This document shows, in pieces, positions 22,403-32,499 of a stretch of 64,000 bases of DNA; the stretch's first letter is position 1, and each line of letters begins with the position of its first letter. Below the pieces are notes generated by a model. The model saw nothing but the letters and a program-made list of their open reading frames with translations. It did not search any database and was not told where the DNA came from. Made by a program: the position numbers and the translations under genes. Origin of the DNA: Amblyomma americanum (Eukaryota > Arthropoda > Arachnida > Ixodida > Ixodidae); contig NC_135498.1 of assembly GCF_052857255.1 (NCBI RefSeq), positions 166,152,255-166,216,254 on the forward strand, given 5' to 3'.

Positions 22403-22823
22403 GGCTGTCCAATCTGCTGCTCTCGTGGGAATTTATGTTTACTGGGTGTAAGCGAGCCTTGAGAGTGTTCACCAGCGCCACCCTCGACCATAGCGGCGGA
22501 CGTAGCACGTCCTGTAATACCGCGAGCGTGACGTAGAACGTCATCTAACGGCGAGGGCGGAAACTGTGCGAGAGCCCTCTTATGCTACCTATGACATCAA
22601 GACTACCAGAACCGAGACCCTCGTTAAGCTATTCGCAGACAAGTTAAAGGAAATGAGGGGCCCGTTTGACAAATTTATGAAGGGAGCCAACAGTCACCGA
22701 AACCAAGGTGCATAGGGGAACGTTAATTTTTTTAAAGTGTTATGCTTATCAGTGGGATAATAATACTTAGATTAATAAATCGCTTAAAGAAAATTACTTA
22801 TAGAGCAGCAGAAAAAACAACCA

Positions 22824-22897
22824 TGCCGCCGGTGGGATCCGAACCCACGACCTCCGAATATCGCGTCCGGTGCTCTTACCAACTGAGCTACGGCGAC
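22824..22897 (-). tRNA. tRNA-like module, reverse, CGA type
   Basis: Intact stems, loop CGCGATA; three-monomer partner of the copy at 21337. The block ends at 23238. Confidence 0.42.
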
Positions 22898-23293
22898 GGC
22901 TGTCCAATCTGCTGCTCTCGTGGGAATTTATGTTTACTGGGTGTAAGCGAGCCTTGAGAGTGTTCACCAGCGCCACCCTCGACCATAGCGGAGGACGTAG
23001 CACGTCCTGTAATAGCGCGAGCGTGACGTAGAACGTCATCTAACGGCGAGGGCGGAAACTGTGCGAGAGCCCTCTTATGCTACCTATGACATCAAGACTA
23101 CCAGAACCGAGACCCTCGTTAAGCTATTCGCAGACAAGTTAAAGGAAATGAGGGGCCCGTTTGACAAATTTATGAAGGGAGTCAACAGTCACCGAAACCA
23201 AGGTGCATAGGGGAACGTTAATTTTTTTAATGTGTTATGCTCGCTTACACCCAGTAAACATAAATTCCCACGAGAGCAGCAGATTGGACAGCC

Positions 23294-23367
23294 GTCGCCG
23301 TAGCTCAGTTGGTAAGAGCACCGGACGCGATATTCGGAGGTCGTGGGTTCGGATCCCACCGGCGGCA
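23294..23367 (+). tRNA. tRNA-like module, forward, after the second inversion
   Basis: CGA-type, intact stems, T6 downstream. It follows a sharp junction at about 23238, where a reverse monomer (GTGTTATG) switches to forward sequence (CTCGCTTACACCC). Confidence 0.42.
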
Positions 23368-23509
23368 TGGTTGTTTTTTCTGCTGCTTTATAAGTAATTT
23401 TCTTTAAGCGATTTATTAATGTAAGTATTATTATCCCACTGATAAGCATAACACATTAAAAAAATTAACGTTCCCCTATGCACCTTGGTTTCGGTGACTG
23501 TTGGCTCCC

Positions 23510-23512
<3 letters not shown>

Positions 23513-23587
<75 letters not shown>
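23513..23587. repeat. (AT)n microsatellite at the right edge of the array
   Basis: About 75 bp of AT dinucleotides directly following CTCCCTTCAT of a forward monomer, the same breakpoint region as at 20426. Confidence 0.95.
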
Positions 23588-23590
<3 letters not shown>

Positions 23591-24328
23591 AGAAGCGCAA
23601 GTGACGTTTTGGTACCAACGGTGCGAACAACCAGAACGTTTTGCTTACAAGTGCGAATTTTTTGCATTTTGCATTTTGTATTTATCAGGCTATAAATTCT
23701 CAGAGCCTTTCACATCACAAAAAATGGCCATTTGCTAGCTTAGCTTCAATAGGTTAACACCAAATGAAGCAATATGTACTAGGCAAATATATCTTAACAC
23801 TAGGACCATATCACTGCTTTTGTGGGGATTCCTATTATGAGCGTGGGCTTCAGCACACTCATAGGTAGAAGTTAACACTAAGCACACTCGTATAGTGCAT
23901 CGTCCGTGTCATTTTTTTGTTTTCTACTGACGGGGAAAATATGGAGAAAAGCCAGGGAAAGGTATTGCTAGCATCTGCATGCGGATGTCTACAGTAGTTG
24001 TGGGAATGGACAAGCTACACTCGGCTTAGCTAAAAGGTCACTTCTCAAGGCAATGGACGTTTAAATTTAAGCCCTGTTGGTTGGGGCTCATTTAAAAGAC
24101 ATTACTAACTCTATAACAACATGCAATTGCAGAATACGTGCCAGTGCTATTTTTAGTTCTATTCAGTTTTGAACAGTGCATTTCACTTTCCACTTGTGGA
24201 GGTGGGAAGTCAGTACTACATCATAAACCGTGTACGGTATACGTATGTACAGGTGGCGACATCTGCAGTGGTAATAAGGCAAGCTGTTGAGTTGTGTTAT
24301 TGAATGCCGTGTTTAGCTATTCAAGCTA
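23588..24328. other. Unique non-coding DNA right of the array
   Basis: The first 50 bp match the trapped spacer at 20517-20567 in inverse orientation. The remainder has no gene, long ORF or recognisable repeat. Confidence 0.5.
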
Positions 24329-24569
24329 ATATTTTGTTTGTTGTTTATGGGGGTTTAACGTCCCAAAGCGACTCTGGCTATGAGACGCCGTAGTGAAGGG
24401 CTCTGGAAATTTCGACCGCCTGAGGTTCTTTAACGTGCCCTGGCATCGCACAGCACACGGGCATCTAGAATTTTGCCTCCATCGAAATTCGCCAGCCGCG
24501 GCCGGAATCGAGCGCGCGTCTTTCGGGCCAGCAGCCGAGCGCCATAACCACTCAGCCACCGCGGCGGCC
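24329..24569 (-). mobile_element. tRNA-derived SINE (tick Ruka-like), full length
   Basis: The minus-strand head GCCGCGGTGGCTGAGTGG starts a tRNA-like region; the 3' end reads GTTAAACCCCCATAAAC. A 12-bp duplication CTATTCAAGCTA at 24317-24328 and 24569-24580 marks the insertion and confirms the boundaries. Confidence 0.88.
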
Positions 24570-24580
24570 TATTCAAGCTA

Positions 24581-25330
24581 CTGTGTATATGGCCTGACAT
24601 ACGTTTTTTAGAAACAGACAGCCAATACAAAAAGCGTCATCTTCCTCGCTGCTCTCATCTATCAAATAATATGCAAATGCCATGCATTAAGCAAGTTATG
24701 AGGCTGTACATCTTCAGCTGCTTGTGCTTTCATGTGCTGTCTGCTGCTAGAATTCTATATTTGTATTAATTCAACTGTCAGTTCATGCCTCAGTGTATTG
24801 ATATTACCTTTTTTCTGTGCACTAATTTCAACCAACACTAGTACAAAGCAGTGAACTGATATTGTAGGAAAGGTTCAGAAAATGTCTTGGTTTTAATGTA
24901 ATATGTGCATTTCTTCATGAAATCTAATCCATTGTTCATTACTGCAAGAAAGGAACGTGCAATTGATGTATAATCTCTGTTTTAATTGGCACATCCCTCA
25001 AAGTTTTATATTTGGCTCAGCTTTGGGAAAGCATGTTTAACAACACTGTACACGCTTACAAAGACCACTACATTAGCACTTTTTTGAAATTTCATATGTT
25101 TACAAGAAACATTTTTACTAAATGCATCTGGCTTTTCTTTTCTGTAGTAACGTATAACGGCCCTTTTTGTTTTTATCACATTGACCTACATTTTAAGTTT
25201 TTGCGGTGCAGTGGACTTTATGGCCTGTCCCTTTTTCTATCTTAGCCTTTCCATCTTGGCATTCTTTTTGTAACATAGCACACAAGTGCTCCCAGACCAA
25301 TAACAATCTGCCTTTTTCACGACGCGACTG
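24581..25330. other. AT-rich non-coding DNA
   Basis: No gene or repeat recognised. A CpG-rich stretch begins near 25320, just upstream of the THAP-domain gene, and could be its promoter and 5' UTR. Confidence 0.35.
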
Positions 25331-25483
25331 CGCATGCGCCCATCCCATGGCGGAGGTGTCGCGAAACATATTGGAAGTGTCGCGCGCTCCGCTCGAGACC
25401 GGCCGTGGAAGTGTAAACAAACCGGCTTCCTACGCGGCGTGCGTTGCTGCAGCCCTTGGGCGTTCAGCGCGACGCATTTGGCG

Positions 25484-25925
25484 ATGCCTACGACATGTGT
25501 TGCATACGGCTGCAATGCCCAATATGTAAAGGGAAGCAAACTCGGATTTTTTTCGCTTTCGGAACGCTTCCCGGGACCGACTTCGACGCGAAGCGTGGAT
25601 AAAAGCAGTTCGCCGGCTCGACGATCGTGGCCGCCCTTTGGCACCGTCAAGACTGTGCGGGAATCACTTTGTGACAGGTACGGACGAGGTACTGTGGTTA
25701 AGTGCGTGTGCAGACTATCACGAAATGATTTGTTCATGGGAAGGCAGGCCTCGAATGTCACCGCGGCACTCAGACTTCGTTCCGGCGCTTTTTGCTTTCT
25801 CAAGCAAGAAGGCCAAACGGGCAAGTTCTGTGGGCCGCATTCAACGCGCGATGGAGCGAACAACGAAAAAGAAGCTACGAGAGCATTCACGAATGGTGCT
25901 AAAATTTTATCATAATCTCCAATGA
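25484..25925 (+). pseudogene. THAP-domain protein, frameshifted in a T7 run (or assembly error)
   Basis: The ATG at 25484 opens a THAP zinc finger, a C2CH DNA-binding module: MPTTCVAYGCNAQY, then a lysine-rich turn and GFF. The frame is lost in the seven-T run 25547-25553. The neighbouring frame carries the rest of the domain: REAWIKAVRR, then CGNHFVTG with the last Cys and His, then FVPALFAF in the place of the AVPTIF box, and a basic tail to the TGA at 25923. The whole would be about 147 residues, so THAP plus a short tail. It may be a small host THAP gene, a first exon, or a transposase fragment; no transposon ends are seen. AATAAA occurs near 26150. Confidence 0.65.
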
Positions 25926-26146
25926 AAACTACCTCGTTTATGCCATTACACCTTGGCCAATCCCCCCGTGTGGGTATGTGCCATGTATTAAGAGGCAGAA
26001 GAAGAAGGTGCGTTATGCGTGTGTTCGCATCATATCCATGATGAAGAGCTCTGCGTGGTATCGCCGGAATGGCTCAATGTGCGCCTCTCGCGCTCGTATT
26101 TATGGACGCACATGCTTGTTTAACCTCTGCAGCGGCGTGCTGTGGG

Positions 26147-26156
26147 AAAATAAAGT
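26147..26156 (+). promoter_or_regulatory. Possible polyadenylation signal downstream of the THAP gene
   Basis: AAAATAAAGT lies 220 bp after the THAP-domain stop, on the same strand. Confidence 0.35.
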
Positions 26157-26159
26157 GAA

Positions 26160-29100
26160 ATGCTAGCAGAGCTGCCATATTGCGAGTACGCTGGCGCTTT
26201 TATTGCTCGTGTAGCTATTCGGCAGCGCTTGTGCACAACGATTGCTTGTGAAAACTGTTGTCCCCAGTCGTTTTCTGTGTTACGGCGTGCACGATATATT
26301 ATCCACCTTTCATGGATGGCAGGCATATACAGCGGAAAACGCCAACCTCACTGATCGGGGATATTTCATTGAACATTATGTTCCGAATGTAGCCTTCATC
26401 TCTGAAGCGGCGGCCCTTGCTCAGCTGGCGATCGCATCGCATGCCGGATGATCGGAGATACTGAAGGATTTTTCTCTTCAGTGGGCACAGCAGCCTGCCT
26501 CGGACTTGCACCGAATCATCAATCAACCCTAGAAATGCTCCAGGTACCAGGTGCTGCCCAGGACACGCCATCGTTCACACATTCCAACAAAACGTGCTCC
26601 GCAGCGGCACTCAGTCCAGACGGGTTGGGCGCATAGTACCCTTCCAGTGAGCTTCCAGCGTTGTACGCGAGGTGGCAGCTCAGGAAAATGAAAAGGGCGG
26701 GTTGCCTGGCTGTTTTCTGCCTATGTCCTTTGTGGCCATTTGGCACAATGATCGGGCTATCAGGTCTGCATTTTTTATAAGAACGTCATTCTCTATTGGT
26801 CTAGCTTCGATCTATCCGCTTTAACTCCTCTCCGGTAGCGTAGATGCTGAATTGTTGAACCAGCTGATGAGTTTTTATAGGGTGCACGCATACTTTTTTC
26901 CTTTGTTTCAGGTGCCGCAGGAGTCAGTTCTCTCATTCAGCTGCCACTTTTGTTGAATGAACGAGGAGGCGAGCGATTCTCGCCACTGATAAGAGTGTAT
27001 ATAGCACAGTGCTGCATGGGTTACCTGTAGAGCTTAGATATTTGGAGAATGTTTGCACATGGCTTCCCTTCTGCATAGTCAGCGCCTCCTCTATTTTTAC
27101 AATGCCTGCCGAGTGCGGCCGATCCACCGTCCAACATCCTCTCCTATCCCCCTTTCCTGCTCTCCCCCATCGACTAGCCTTCGAGTCTGCTCTACGTCTG
27201 TCAGGGAGAGTGCCATCTGAGTGGCGCCTCAGGACAGAAAGCGGACGAAGACAATTTTTTGAACGTTCTCTCTTTTTTCGTGAGGCGGCGCTCTGCATCC
27301 CTCATAGTAATCAGGCTGCCTGTCAGGTATTGACGCGTCATAGAGCGCGCCGTTCGTGGCACTGCTCCCCGTGGAGCCGCTGCAGGCGCTGGTTTTGAAA
27401 GGAGCCGCAGAGAGTGCAGTGCAGCGGCGTTGGCTTAGCCTGGAGGCTAAGCTGTCATCGTTGCAACTAGATAAAGGTTTTTCTCTGTGTGTGGCAGGCT
27501 GCAGTTACGTTCGTTTTAAAAAGAGAAATGAATTCCAGTCGCAAATGCACGGCGCAGCAGTTGATGCCGAAGCATTTCGGACGTTCTGCCTGGTCTCGAC
27601 TACATCCAGACGCTAATAAAACGATGCTAAACTAAAAAAAACCGCTTGAAGGAAAGGAGGCAGATAAAATTGAAATCAAGTCCGCTTGAGCACGTCATTC
27701 AGGCGCAGTCATCGTAAGGGCCGAACCACAAGGCAGCGTTTCTTCGATGCAGCATCAGCGTTTATTGTACCGTCGTTGCCGCTTCAGGCCGCAGGAGAGG
27801 GCATCAAACACACGAGGCCGTACGAACTGGTTGTCCAAACGGGTGTTAGGTGTGTTTTGTTACGTTCACTGTTATGTTCCGCTCGCACACGAGATGCTAT
27901 GTCCTCCTCGAGCGTACATATGTGGTTGCGCTACAATGCCTATTTATTATTCTGCAAATAAGTGTCAATGCAAGAAAATACACAAATTCTAGAAATGTAA
28001 ATGGCTATAAACACAGAGTTGTAATGTATATAGCAGCACACACATGCAAAGTATTGTATATGCTATTGCCGTAAAGAGTTGTAAATATATGTAAATAAAT
28101 GCACATGAACGTCCCCTTCCTTTCTACAAACGAGCTTAAAATTTCCCGAACTTCGCACAAAAGTGAAAGCAGCAGCCGTGCTTGCCGTAATGAACTGGTG
28201 CTATTTTATTGCTCCTTCGAGTACACCTCGTCAGCGTCGCGGACCACACCATTTATCCGCGCAAAACAATTTTCGTTAACCACGGTGCCACGAAAAGAGC
28301 AAACGTAACAACTTACAACGCTCTATTCGTCTGGCAAGGAACAGCAATAAGCGGCACAAACACCTGAAGCCCCCCTTTAAGTATGCCAGCCGGTATCCTC
28401 AAGTGATAGGCGGAGCGAACGCCTGAGCCCACTTCTGCAAACGGCTAGCACAGCTGCTGCTCCAGCTGATTGACGTTGGAAGAAGCACCGCGCCGCGGAT
28501 GAATCGTGACCTACGCAAGAAGGGGTACGAAGCAGATATCTGACAGACGCGTGCTGTAGGTCTGTAGTGTAGGAGTAGGACAAATAACGCCAGCACCGCG
28601 CGACCGTTGCAAGCATGACGCAAGCAGTCCAACCATCTGGGTAGCGTCGCAGCGCGGCAACTAACGGAAGTGAGGCGTACCGGCGGCTCCCATTGCGAAG
28701 CGGGCGATGCGGCTGGCATTGTAAAAATAGAGGAGGCGCTGGCATATTTCATAGGACCTGTATAACAGCTGAAGTGTTATTAAGTACAAATTTTGTGGAA
28801 CACAGAAATCTCGAAATTTATTTTGTGTGACAATTATTCAAACATTACTACGTTGACACTGCTGTCAAAATTTAATGTATGCAGTCCCTGCAGGCTGCTC
28901 CTCATGTCATCTTTTTTGGAATCTATGGAGGTGTAATCCTACCAAAAGCCCTTATACAAAATAGCGATCTATTCTGGTGGCCCCAATTTTCATGCATTCA
29001 TGTGCACTCTCTGTGAAGACAGGGTCATATACGAGGTGCCGTACCTAATATTAGTCTACGGTAAAAAAATTGCCTTTCCGCAATAGGTCGTGGCAAATTA

Positions 29101-30800
29101 AACCATGTGGTTTACCACAGTATGTAGTGAATCAGAGTGCTTTTGTAGTTTGCTCAATTGAAAGTTTCAATAGAATGAAAAGTAAACTTTGCAGTGATAT
29201 CGTCTGCGGTGAAAACTCTAGCACCAAGTTGTGAAGCCTCTAATAACACGTACAATACATCAGTTATTATTTTGATGTATGTGTTATGGATAAAAAGTTC
29301 ACAAAATCTAAAAAATTTCTACTCGACCATGAGCTCGCGCACTGCAACAGCAGCGCTCTGAAATGCGGAAATTATGAATGTGGCCACTTTCAACGGTGTC
29401 GTGAATTGGATGGGGCGGAATCAATGAGGTTGGCGCTGGTAGCAAAATTGAGAGTAACGTCTTTCACTTTGGAGCGTTAAGTGCAGAAAACAGCGGGTGC
29501 AGTGGGTCCTGCCAGCTATCGACAGGCTGTGATATCAATCTGTATTCCTCGTCTGCGGACGGCGTTTCGTATCTGTACCTTGCAGGTGGCATCTTAACGT
29601 TCCCACAAATTCTTTTCCTTCTTAGTATCGTGATTTTTTTCCGGCTGGATAGGCGAGACAATTGACCAAGGACTAGGAATTGACATGCGTATTGCTGATG
29701 GAAGCCAGTGCGACTGCTATTTTCCGCACTGAACAAAGCCAGGTTATATATGTTTCAATTTTACCACCCAGGCCCTCTTAGTTGTATTTGCCCTGTTACT
29801 CGCGGCTACATCGAGCGCAGCTACTTTAACGAATTGTATGTGGGAGCGCACTTCTATCACAGTGCGCTCTTGCAAAGCAACAACTTAAAAACTAGGCCTT
29901 TTTTCGAATGCTCTGCATTTTGCCACTGGAATTTTAGCCGGAAATGCATGCTCTAAATTTGTTTTTCCAACTTACTAAATTATTCAGTTGAACAAAATAC
30001 AAAAAGTCTGACTTCACACATAGAGTGCTAAACACCATTGTTGAAGTGGCTCCACATCTTGTGGCTCGATATTTTTTAATCTGTGGCTAACTTTAGCTGG
30101 TACACCTGGTAATTAAACAAAGCAGCTTCTTTATAGCTTCCCCAAGTTTCCCTTAAAGTCTTGGATGCTGCACGCTTCCTCAGACAACGAAGCACGCACC
30201 TCGCCAGCCACGTTATAGATAAGGTTGATTCCACTGTGTCGAAACATTTCCCCATCGCATAAAGATTTCATTTAGAATAAAAAAGGGTTACCGGGCCTCG
30301 ATTACCATCCCTCTCTGCACACACCGTTCCGAAACTGAATTGATTTCGAGTGTCCGGCTTGAGTAGCCAACGAGCACTGCCTACGTTAATCAGTGCATTC
30401 TTTCTTGACAATGCTAATGCTGTTCAATTTCGGAATATTTCCTTGTTTTTATCTTTTCGTTGCTATGTGCGAATTTTTTTTTTACTACAACTCAACATTG
30501 CGATTTTCAGTGCTATAGTCTGTGGCAGCCCTTAACTCTCACCTAAAATCACGTGTGGTGTTATTTTATGAAAGGAAAATCTAGCCATATTTGTCCTACA
30601 CAACTATAACATGCAGCACAAAGAAACAGGAAGCTCTAGTTAGTGGAATTACGTCTAGATGATATGCTAATTTGTTTTTTTTTACCATTGTCCATTTTAC
30701 AATTTCTTGCCATTGTCTGTGTGTACATTGTAACCAAGTTTTACAGCAAGTGGTCGTGTTCAAGAAATACATCTAGCTGCGAGGTACCATAGTCTCAAAT
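26160..30800. other. Long non-coding interval with one inverted 31-bp repeat
   Basis: No protein family was recognised in the short ORFs on either strand. The notable structure is an inverted pair, 27081-27111 and 28710-28740, that matches at 30 of 31 positions. GC-rich stretches lie at 27.1-27.4 kb and 28.4-28.7 kb, AT-rich DNA elsewhere. Confidence 0.35.
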
Positions 30801-31299
30801 AAGATACAACATAGCTTCGGAAGCAGTTTCGGAAACTATTGTGACACTCTCAAGATTTGGCAGCTTACTATCTGATCTATCTCATGATGTGAACTCCAGA
30901 AGACAAAGGTCAGGCACTCCACCTTGTAGCTGCAGCAGGAAAATATATCATGTGGGCAGTAACCACTGAAATTCAACGTCTGCTCTCATTAAATCGTCTT
31001 GATCAGGTTACTTATCTCAAGGCAAAATTTTGGCTAACTATTCTTCTACACTTAGAAAAGTCCTCTGCTGGCTGCCAACAATGCATTAAAAGTGATTGCA
31101 TTCTAGCATTTTTGGGATTCTAAGTGCATATTGGTGTGCTTGTACTGCATGCTCTGGTTACTTTTTCACATATTTTTTGCGAGAATCGATGGCTTAAAAT
31201 CCGCCATTCTGACGTATTCGCTGTTACTGTGCATAAAGAAACTATATTTAGTCTTCCTACTGTGCATGATCAAATGCAATTTATTCTACTGGCGGAGTA

Positions 31300-31430
31300 C
31301 ATACATTTTCATTTGGCAGGTCCCTGGCAAGCGGAGTTCCTACCGAGCGGTTATATAGAGCGGGAACAGCTCACTTACATCGGAGGCGATGCATGTGGCA
31401 TTTGAAGATCTCGTCATTGATGTCCTCGAC
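31300..31430 (+). pseudogene. Possible hAT transposase C-terminal remnant
   Basis: One frame reads SGVPTERLYRAGTA, like the [S]xPxERLFSxAG motif of the hAT dimerisation domain. The neighbouring frame continues MHVAFEDLVIDVLD to a stop at 31431-31433. A one-base slip near 31325 and another near 31387 would be needed. No inverted repeats were found. A chance resemblance is possible. Confidence 0.35.
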
Positions 31431-31974
31431 TAAACCGCGGGCTTTTCTTTGGTTTCCTCTATCTACTGAGTTTACAGCATTGAGTGTGCACCAGCCTTGA
31501 AATACACCTTTGTACAGATGGAGCACCTGCTTGGAACAAAAAAACTAAGCTGGGTGTAAGACCTCCTAAAGTATAGAGGAAACTTAAAGGCCAAGCTAAT
31601 GAAAAGCAATGACTATGTTTCTAATTTTTTCTTCGTTTTGGATTTAATTATTCCAACTTTTATTCATTAGTGCAGTGCACGTTTTCAGGGGCATTTCTTA
31701 CCACTACATCTTTGGTCAATACGTGCGATTCAAATTAAGTCTAATGAGTATTCTACAGCGCAGCAAAGATAACATTTCAAAAGGCACTACGTCGTGGTGT
31801 TTGCTTTCATGAGGTTTTTATTTTTATAATCTGTATGTATTGGAACTATTCAGTTTGTAATATGGTTAATTAAAGCTGTCACTTTTTCAGAGCCTTGTCT
31901 TATAGAAAACTGTTCTGCTTGATGAAGAAACTCGCGGAACTCTCACGCAGCTTAAAAAGGTGACCATGCATGAG

Positions 31975-32420
31975 AACCTTTAAGGGTCATCGAAACACTT
32001 CGTAGAGGGTTAGCAGGACACCCAGAATAGGAATCGCCTTGTAGTTTCACAGAAGCCGTTCGACGCTCAACGATGGCAGTTTGACTCCCTAGTGAGAGTC
32101 TTCTCACTTTAAAAAAACTCCTGGTGAACATCTGAACAGTGGCCACTTGACCACCCTGAAGGAGGAAATGCAGCAATTGTATAAGGAGTCGATGTAACTC
32201 CCTAGTGACAGTCTTCCCCCTCTAACAATAAGCGTCCTGCTAAACCTCTGTAAAGCGCCCAGCTGACCATCTTTAAGGTAGGCAACGCGCCAGTTTTCTA
32301 TGGAGTGGCACTTACGCTCGTTTTGCCAGTAGAGTGTCATTATGTTTTTTTTCTCGAAGGGGGTCATCAGGTAACCCTTAAAAGGCATCACATACGAGCA
32401 AATTTTTACCATTCAAAAAG
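31975..32420. repeat. Degenerate 112-bp direct repeat with inverted piece
   Basis: ACTCCCTAGTGA begins diverged repeats at 32085 and 32197 (112-bp spacing). An inverted piece with GGTTAGCAGGACAC lies near 32008, matching GCGTCCTGCTAAACC near 32227. Short ORFs over it have no motif. Confidence 0.5.
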
Positions 32421-32499
32421 GCATCAGTAAGAACTCTCTTCTTTCTTAGAGCGCTGACTTCTCGGTATACTTCTACCCGTTATTCATGGAGTCGTGTCG

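Larger units (their letters stand above)
12070..23512. repeat. Satellite array of ~500-bp monomers each carrying a tRNA-like module
   Basis: Eighteen copies of one monomer. One partial reverse copy (12070-12355) meets a forward block (12356-20425, 12 tRNA-like modules, period 501-505 bp). After an AT-bounded spacer comes a reverse block (20660-23238, five modules, period 495-496 bp), then a last forward partial copy (23239-23512). Each monomer has a tRNA-like module, a short T-run, an A-run near AAGCATAACGCATT, a block with CACCTTGGTTTCGGTGACTG and a palindromic part around GACGTTCTACGTCACG. Copies look very similar within blocks. No protein is encoded: the recurrent 64-96-residue ORFs are the monomer read in several frames. 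Confidence 0.95.

Noticed and set aside
15028..23397. Recurrent 64-96-residue ORFs in each monomer as a tandem gene family
   Set aside because: They run through the tRNA-like module in several frames and both strands, and show no codon-like substitution pattern.
12070..23512. CRISPR-like or gene-cassette array
   Set aside because: The monomers are near-identical over their whole ~500 bp with no variable spacers, and the surrounding sequence is eukaryotic.
25334..25915. 193-residue ORF starting upstream of the THAP ATG
   Set aside because: It follows the wrong frame after the T7 run; the recognisable second half of the THAP domain is in the neighbouring frame.
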